A DNA stretch of 8,908 bases from an uncultured Pseudomonadota bacterium (GTDB lineage: Bacteria; Pseudomonadota; Gammaproteobacteria; Burkholderiales; Usitatibacteraceae): contig CALEJW010000201.1 in the NCBI GenBank assembly GCA_937898635.1, forward strand, positions 1 through 8,908, given 5' to 3'. The first letter of the stretch is position 1. Each line of letters starts with the position of its first letter. Under the pieces are notes generated by a model, which did not search any database, was not told the DNA's origin, and saw only the letters and a list, made by a program, of their open reading frames with translations. This document shows positions 5,372-8,908 of the stretch, piece after piece. The position numbers were made by a program, and so were the translations under genes.

Positions 5372-7084
5372 TCAGTCCTCGCGCGTGACGCGCAGGACTT
5401 CCTCGACGGTCGTCACGCCGGCCACGGCCTTCCTCAGCCCGTTCTCGAACATCGACTCCATTCCCTCCTCCACCGCCGCGGCGCGCAGCTCCGTGGAGTT
5501 CGCGTGGCGCATGACCAGGGAACGCAGGCGGTCGGTCATGGGCAGCATCTCCATGATCCCGAGGCGGCCGTGGAAGCCCGTGCCGCTGCAGTGCTCGCAG
5601 CCCACCGGCCGGTAGAGGGTCACGTCCCCGCCGCCCGCGAAGCGCGCGAGCCCCAGCTGCCCCACCATCTCCGGCAGGGCCTTGTAGGGCTTGCGGCAGT
5701 GCCCGCACAGCGCGCGCACGAGCCGCTGCGCGAGGATGCCGATGACCGTGGAGGTGAGGAGGTAGTCCTCCACTCCCATGTCCAGCAGCCGGTTCACCGT
5801 GGCCGGCGCGTCGTTCGTGTGCACGGTCGAGAGGACGAGGTGGCCGGTGAGCGCCGACTGCACCGCGATCTCGGCCGTCTCCAGGTCGCGGATCTCGCCG
5901 ATCATGATCACGTCGGGATCCTGGCGCACGATGGAGCGCAGGGCGTTGGCGAAGCTCAGGTTGATCTGCGGGCGCACCTGGATCTGGTTGATCCCCGGCA
6001 TCTGGTACTCGACGGGGTCCTCCACCGTGAGGATCTTCACGTCGGGCTGGTTCAGGCGGTCGAGCGCGGTGTAGAGCGTCGTGGTCTTGCCGCTGCCCGT
6101 CGGTCCTGTCACGAGGAGGATGCCGTGGGGCTGGCCGAGGGCGGCGAGGAAGGTCTCGAGCACCTTGCCGTCGAAGCCGAGGGAGGCGAAGTCGAGCGGC
6201 ACGCCCCCCTTGTCGAGGATGCGCATCACGACGCTCTCGCCGTGCATGGTGGGCACCGTGGACACCCGCAGGTCGATCTCCTTGCCCTGGATGCGCAGCT
6301 TGATGCGCCCGTCCTGCGGCAGGCGCCGCTCGGCGATGTCCAGGTTCGCCATGATCTTCACCCGCGAGATCACCGCCGCCGAGAGCCGGCGCGGCGGCGA
6401 TTCCACCTCGTTCAGCACGCCGTCGATCCGGTAGCGCACGATGAGGCGGCTCTCGAAGGGCTCGATGTGGATGTCGGAGGCCCGCGTCTCGATCGCGTGG
6501 GTGATGAGGAGGTTCACCAGGCGCACCACCGGCGCCTCGGAGGCGAGGTCCTTCAGGTGCTCGATGTCGCCGAGGTCCTGCTCCTCGTCGCGGGTGGCGA
6601 TGTCGTCGACGATCTGGCCCATCGAGGACTTGCCCGCCCCGTAGAGGCGCTCGAGCCCCGCGTCGAGGTCGGTGGCCACGGCCAGGCGCGGCAGCACGCG
6701 CCGGCCGCAGACCATCTCGATCGCGCGCACCGTGAACTCGTCGGCCGGGTCCGCCATCGCGACGACGATGCCCTCGTCGGTCTCGCGAAGCGGCAGCGCC
6801 TTCGCGTCGCGCAGGAACCGGTCCGAGACCCGCTCGTCGAGGACCGGCAGCTCCGGATACTCGGAGGCCGGGGCGATCGCGATCCCGAGCCGCTCGGAGA
6901 GGGCGTCGGCGAGGTCGCGCGCCGACACCAGGCCGAGGCGGCCGAGGATCACGCCGAGCTTCTCGCGCGGCTCGCCCTCCTGCAGGCGCAGCGCCCGCTC
7001 GAGGTTGGCGGCATCGAGCTTGCCCCGGGCGAGGAGGATCTCGCCCAGGCGGCGCGGCTGGCTCTCGGCAGGCAGGGCGGACAT
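5372..7084 (-). CDS. gspE: Type II secretion assembly ATPase GspE
   Basis: GspE is the cytoplasmic hexameric ATPase that powers pseudopilus assembly; it docks on GspL and GspF. The 570-residue product has an N-terminal MshEN/T2SSE_N region (about 11-150) and the secretion-ATPase core: RASDIHIEP (201-209), Walker A GPTGSGKT (327-334), Asp box around LTVEDPVEY (352-360), Walker B DVIMIGEIRD (391-400) with catalytic Glu397, and His box LVLSTVHTNDA (416-426). A zinc-type tetracysteine set follows (Cys460, Cys463, Cys496, Cys499; CX2C-X32-CX2C), typical of GspE and PilB ATPases. All key residues are intact. I start at ATG 7084 because the next residues match the family N-terminus; an upstream in-frame start at 7216 would overlap rfbD. 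No Shine-Dalgarno sequence precedes this ATG. First gene of the secretion operon; gspF follows after four bases. Confidence 0.97.
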   Translation of the reverse strand: MSALPAESQPRRLGEILLARGKLDAANLERALRLQEGEPREKLGVILGRLGLVSARDLADALSERLGIAIAPASEYPELPVLDERVSDRFLRDAKALPLRETDEGIVVAMADPADEFTVRAIEMVCGRRVLPRLAVATDLDAGLERLYGAGKSSMGQIVDDIATRDEEQDLGDIEHLKDLASEAPVVRLVNLLITHAIETRASDIHIEPFESRLIVRYRIDGVLNEVESPPRRLSAAVISRVKIMANLDIAERRLPQDGRIKLRIQGKEIDLRVSTVPTMHGESVVMRILDKGGVPLDFASLGFDGKVLETFLAALGQPHGILLVTGPTGSGKTTTLYTALDRLNQPDVKILTVEDPVEYQMPGINQIQVRPQINLSFANALRSIVRQDPDVIMIGEIRDLETAEIAVQSALTGHLVLSTVHTNDAPATVNRLLDMGVEDYLLTSTVIGILAQRLVRALCGHCRKPYKALPEMVGQLGLARFAGGGDVTLYRPVGCEHCSGTGFHGRLGIMEMLPMTDRLRSLVMRHANSTELRAAAVEEGMESMFENGLRKAVAGVTTVEEVLRVTRED

Positions 7085-7089
7085 GGGGG

Positions 7090-7126
7090 AAAAATTATAG
7101 CCCACGGGCACTTCGGACCCCGTGGG
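7090..7126 (-). terminator. Intrinsic terminator after the rhamnose operon
   Basis: In the gene direction there is a perfect eight-base stem, CCCACGGG and CCCGTGGG (7126..7119 and 7108..7101), with a ten-base loop, followed by CTATAATTTTT. This is the GC stem plus T-rich tail expected of a rho-independent terminator, in the right orientation 42 bases after the rfbD stop. The tail is imperfect, because A residues interrupt it before the run of five T. On the plus strand no T-run follows, so it acts, if at all, only on minus-strand transcription. It probably separates the rhamnose genes from the secretion operon, fully or partly. Confidence 0.65.
7094..7099 (-). promoter_or_regulatory. Candidate -10 box for the gsp operon
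   Basis: A perfect TATAAT lies ten bases before the gspE ATG, in one of the very few AT-rich spots of the window. A start point six or seven bases downstream would fall near 7087, leaving a leader of only about three or four bases. I see no TTGACA-like -35 at spacings of 15 to 19 and no extended TGn motif, so promoter strength is doubtful. The same bases form the tail of the terminator-like hairpin and may be nothing more than that. Confidence 0.35.
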
Positions 7127-7143
7127 ACAGGGGGCGGGGCGGG
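7124..7143 (+). other. G-quadruplex-type motif between rfbD and gspE
   Basis: The plus strand has four consecutive G-runs of 3, 5, 4 and 3 bases, separated by loops of ACA, C and C, then a further GG. This fits the canonical pattern of four G-runs of at least three with short loops. It lies on the template strand for the surrounding minus-strand genes and overlaps one arm of the terminator-like hairpin. Folding and function are unproven; GC-rich genomes carry many such motifs. Confidence 0.45.
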
Positions 7144-7161
7144 CGGTTCCCCCGCTCGCGG

Positions 7162-7176
7162 GCGGCCTCAGGCCGC
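7162..7176 (-). other. Stem-loop with the rfbD stop codon in its loop
   Basis: A perfect six-base-pair GC stem (GCGGCC paired with GGCCGC) encloses the three bases TGA, which are the rfbD stop codon. A second short inverted repeat (CCCGC, two bases, GCGGG) follows at 7151..7162. The symmetry is read directly from the sequence. A role, for example protecting the mRNA 3' end, is only a guess; in DNA this GC-rich short palindromes are common by chance. Confidence 0.4.
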
Positions 7177-8043
7177 GCCCAGGCGCGCGAAGCAGTCGTC
7201 GAGCTGCGCCTCCCACGACGGGGGCGCGAAGCCGAAAGTCCGGGTGAACTTGCGGCTCGAGAGGACGGAGTAGCGGGGGCGCCGCGCTGGCGTGGGGTAC
7301 GCCGAGGAAGGGATCGGCACCACTCGCGGGGCCCGGAAGCCGGGGCGGGCGGCGGCGCGCGCGAAAATGGCGCTCGCGAAGCCGGCCCAGGTGGTCTCGC
7401 CCGCGGCGCTCAGGTGGTAGATCCCCGAGGCCACGCCCTCGTCCGGGATCGCCCTCAGGGCCCGCACCGTCGCCTGCGCGAGGAAGGGGCTCGTGGTCGG
7501 GGCCCCGCGCTGGTCGTCCACGACGCGCAGCTCCTCGCGCGTGGCGGCGAGGGCGAGCATCGTCGCGAGGAAGTTGCGCCCGCGCGGCCCGTACACCCAG
7601 CTCGTGCGCAAGACGAGGTGGCGGCAGCCGCTCGCGGCGATCGCCCGCTCGCCCGCGAGCTTGGTGCGCCCGTAGGCGTTGAGCGGCCCCGTGGGGTCGT
7701 CCTCCCGGTAGGGCGTGCGCTTGCGGCCGTCGAAGACGTAGTCGGTGGAGTAGTGCACGAGCACCCCTCCCAGGCGCTTCGCCTCGCCGGCGAGGATGCC
7801 CGGGGCGCGCGCGTTCACCGCCTCGGCCGCCTCCGGCTCGCCCTCCGCCCGGTCGACGGCCGTGTACGCGGCCGCGTTCACGATGAGCCCGGGGCGGAAG
7901 TCCCGGCAGGCGGCGACGAGCGCATCCGGGTCGGCCAGGTCGAGGGCCCCGTGGTCCAGGGCGCGAAGCTCCCCCAGGGGCGCGAGCTCGCGCACGAGCT
8001 CGTGCCCCACCTGCCCGCCGGCGCCGGTGAGGAGGATGCGCAT
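7168..8043 (-). CDS. rfbD: dTDP-4-dehydrorhamnose reductase
   Basis: RfbD/RmlD reduces the 4-keto group with NAD(P)H and completes dTDP-L-rhamnose. It belongs to the extended short-chain dehydrogenase family. The 291-residue product shows the nucleotide-binding GAGGQVG (7-13), NAAAYTAVDRAE (56-67), STDYVFDG (99-106) with the catalytic Thr100, and the YGRTK catalytic Tyr124/Lys128 pair. Substrate-side segments such as RTSWVYGPRGRNF (146-158) are also present. I start at ATG 8043, which overlaps the rfbC stop as TGATG; an in-frame GTG one codon earlier (8046) is possible, but MRILLTG is the usual family N-terminus. No strong Shine-Dalgarno site is visible, which fits coupled translation. It is the last rhamnose gene; its TGA lies in the loop of a small perfect stem and an intrinsic-terminator-like structure follows. 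Confidence 0.97.
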   Translation of the reverse strand: MRILLTGAGGQVGHELVRELAPLGELRALDHGALDLADPDALVAACRDFRPGLIVNAAAYTAVDRAEGEPEAAEAVNARAPGILAGEAKRLGGVLVHYSTDYVFDGRKRTPYREDDPTGPLNAYGRTKLAGERAIAASGCRHLVLRTSWVYGPRGRNFLATMLALAATREELRVVDDQRGAPTTSPFLAQATVRALRAIPDEGVASGIYHLSAAGETTWAGFASAIFARAAARPGFRAPRVVPIPSSAYPTPARRPRYSVLSSRKFTRTFGFAPPSWEAQLDDCFARLGAA

Positions 8044-8588
8044 CACGGGAAGGTCTCGGCGCGCGCGAGCGGCGGCGCCGCGGCGTCGCCCGGCTTGAGC
8101 AGCGGCGTGCCCTCCACCGGCCAGGGGATCGCGAGCGCCGGGTCGTTCCAGAGGAGCGATCTCTCGTGCTGCGGCGCGTAGTAGTCGGTGGACTTGTAGA
8201 GGAACTCGGCGTAGTCGGAGGTCACCACGAAGCCGTGCGCGAAGCCCTCCGGAACCCAGAGCATGCGCCGGTTGGCCGCGGAGAGCGTGACCCCCACCCA
8301 GCGCCCGAAGGTCGGCGAGGAGCGGCGCAGGTCGACCGCCACGTCGTAGACCTCGCCCGCGGCCACGCGCACGAGCTTTCCCTGGACCTGCTCGACCTGG
8401 TAGTGGAGCCCGCGCAGCACGTGGCGCGCCGAGCGGGAGTGGTTGTCCTGCACGAAGTCGGGGTCGACGCCCGTCGCCTCGCGGAAGGCGCGGCGGTTGT
8501 AGCTCTCGAAGAAGAAGCCGCGCTCGTCTCCGAACACCTTCGGTTCGAGGACGAGCACGCCTGGAATGTCGGTGGGGATGGCCTTCAT
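8043..8588 (-). CDS. rfbC: dTDP-4-dehydrorhamnose 3,5-epimerase
   Basis: RfbC/RmlC epimerises C3 and C5 of dTDP-4-keto-6-deoxyglucose, the third step to dTDP-L-rhamnose. The 181-residue product has the normal family length and is a cupin-fold protein with no signal peptide. Visible family motifs are FGDERGFFFESYN (19-31), VQDNHSRS (46-53), RGLHYQ with the expected active-site His62, the following QGKLVRV (69-75), VPEGFAHGF (112-120) and the YKSTDYYAP segment (131-139) that carries the active-site tyrosine region. The ATG at 8588 follows GAGGG by about five nucleotides, and that site overlaps the rfbA stop, so translation is probably coupled. The gene overlaps the rfbD start by one nucleotide. 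Nothing looks damaged. Confidence 0.97.
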   Translation of the reverse strand: MKAIPTDIPGVLVLEPKVFGDERGFFFESYNRRAFREATGVDPDFVQDNHSRSARHVLRGLHYQVEQVQGKLVRVAAGEVYDVAVDLRRSSPTFGRWVGVTLSAANRRMLWVPEGFAHGFVVTSDYAEFLYKSTDYYAPQHERSLLWNDPALAIPWPVEGTPLLKPGDAAAPPLARAETFP

Positions 8589-8595
8589 CGCGCCC

Positions 8596-8908
8596 TCAGT
8601 AGATCCGCCCGCGCAGCATGTCGCGCAGGTACTTGCCGTAGGCGTTCTTCTTCATGGGCCTCGCCAGCCGCTCGACCTGCGCCTCGTCGATCCAGCCCTG
8701 GCGCCAGGCGATCTCCTCGGGACAGGCCACCTTGAGCCCCTGGCGGCGCTCGATGGTCTCGATGAACTGGGCCGCCTCGAGGAGGCTCTCGTGCGTCCCG
8801 GCGTCCAGCCACGCGGTACCGCGGCCCATGATCTCGACCTGGAGCTCCCCCTGCTGGAGGTACTGGCGGTTCAAGTCCGTGATCTCGAGCTCGCCGCGGG
8901 CCGAGGGC
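8596..8908 (-). CDS. rfbA: Glucose-1-phosphate thymidylyltransferase, C-terminal part (cut by the window edge)
   Basis: RfbA/RmlA joins glucose 1-phosphate and dTTP to give dTDP-glucose, the first step of dTDP-L-rhamnose synthesis in the cytoplasm. Only the last 103 or so codons are present, read in the frame that begins at 8907; family members are about 290 residues, so roughly two thirds of the gene, including the nucleotide-binding N-terminus, lies beyond 8908. Recognisable family segments are ITDLNRQYL, the MGRGTAWLDAGTHESLLEA block, the ACPEEIAWRQGWI block and the terminal KNAYGKYL. The TTG at 8874 is an internal leucine codon, not a start. The gene ends in TGA at 8598..8596, seven nucleotides before rfbC, and its stop sits inside the rfbC ribosome-binding site. 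The assignment rests on the strong motif match and on the rfbC and rfbD genes that follow. Confidence 0.95.
   Translation of the reverse strand, partial: PSARGELEITDLNRQYLQQGELQVEIMGRGTAWLDAGTHESLLEAAQFIETIERRQGLKVACPEEIAWRQGWIDEAQVERLARPMKKNAYGKYLRDMLRGRIY

Noticed and set aside
4075..5388. A 437-codon plus-strand open frame antisense to gspF
   Set aside because: Low-complexity, charged translation with no family motif, lying fully over the well-supported gspF.
7085..7216. Upstream start for gspE at 7216
   Set aside because: It would overlap rfbD and run through the terminator-like hairpin; the extra 44 residues are Pro/Arg/Gly-rich and unlike GspE.
5264..7273. A 669-codon open frame on the plus strand antisense to gspE
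   Set aside because: It mirrors the intact gspE on the other strand, has a composition rich in His, Arg, Asp, Gly and Val with no recognisable domain, and such antisense frames are expected in GC-rich coding DNA.
1..8908. Possible novel defence system, mobile element, CRISPR array, tRNA or prophage in the window
   Set aside because: Every stretch is explained by rhamnose or type II secretion genes; no direct-repeat array, transposase, integrase, tRNA-like fold or unusual composition block was seen.

Overview
The window is a GC-rich stretch (by eye about 70% G+C), almost wholly coding, from what looks like a proteobacterium. A betaproteobacterium is my best guess, based on the gspE-F-G-H-I-J-K-L order and a PilN-type GspL; this is inference, not proof. 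All genes lie on the minus strand, so they read from high to low coordinates.

Region 1 (8908 to 7168) is the end of a dTDP-L-rhamnose operon: the 3' part of rfbA (glucose-1-phosphate thymidylyltransferase), then rfbC (3,5-epimerase) and rfbD (reductase). They are tightly packed, with a 7-nt gap and then a 1-nt overlap. These enzymes make the activated rhamnose used in O-antigen, exopolysaccharide or glycoprotein assembly. The remaining step, RfbB (4,6-dehydratase), is not in view.

Region 2 (7167 to 7085) is the only real intergenic gap, 83 bases. Reading in the gene direction it holds hairpins at and after the rfbD stop, a G-quadruplex-type motif on the opposite strand, and an intrinsic-terminator-like stem-loop. 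The T-rich tail of that stem-loop contains a perfect TATAAT just before the gspE start.

Region 3 (7084 to 1) is a type II secretion (general secretory pathway) operon: gspE (assembly ATPase), gspF (inner-membrane platform), gspG (major pseudopilin), gspH, gspI, gspJ and gspK (minor pseudopilins) and a gspL that runs off the left edge. Spacing is extremely tight: ATGA overlaps at I/J and J/K, TGATG at G/H, an 11-nt overlap at K/L, and gaps of 4 to 27 nt elsewhere. Together the products form the cytoplasmic motor, the inner-membrane platform and the periplasmic pseudopilus. The outer-membrane secretin GspD, GspC and GspM are not in the window; GspM and perhaps GspN and GspD would be expected past position 1.

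The gene content is conventional and I found no undescribed system. The points most worth a second look are a probable MshEN-type cyclic-di-GMP-binding motif pair at the GspE N-terminus, the terminator/promoter overlap with a nearly leaderless gspE start, the TTG-started PilN-type GspL, and a structured ribosome-binding region before gspI. I saw no tRNA, rRNA, CRISPR, insertion sequence or phage feature.
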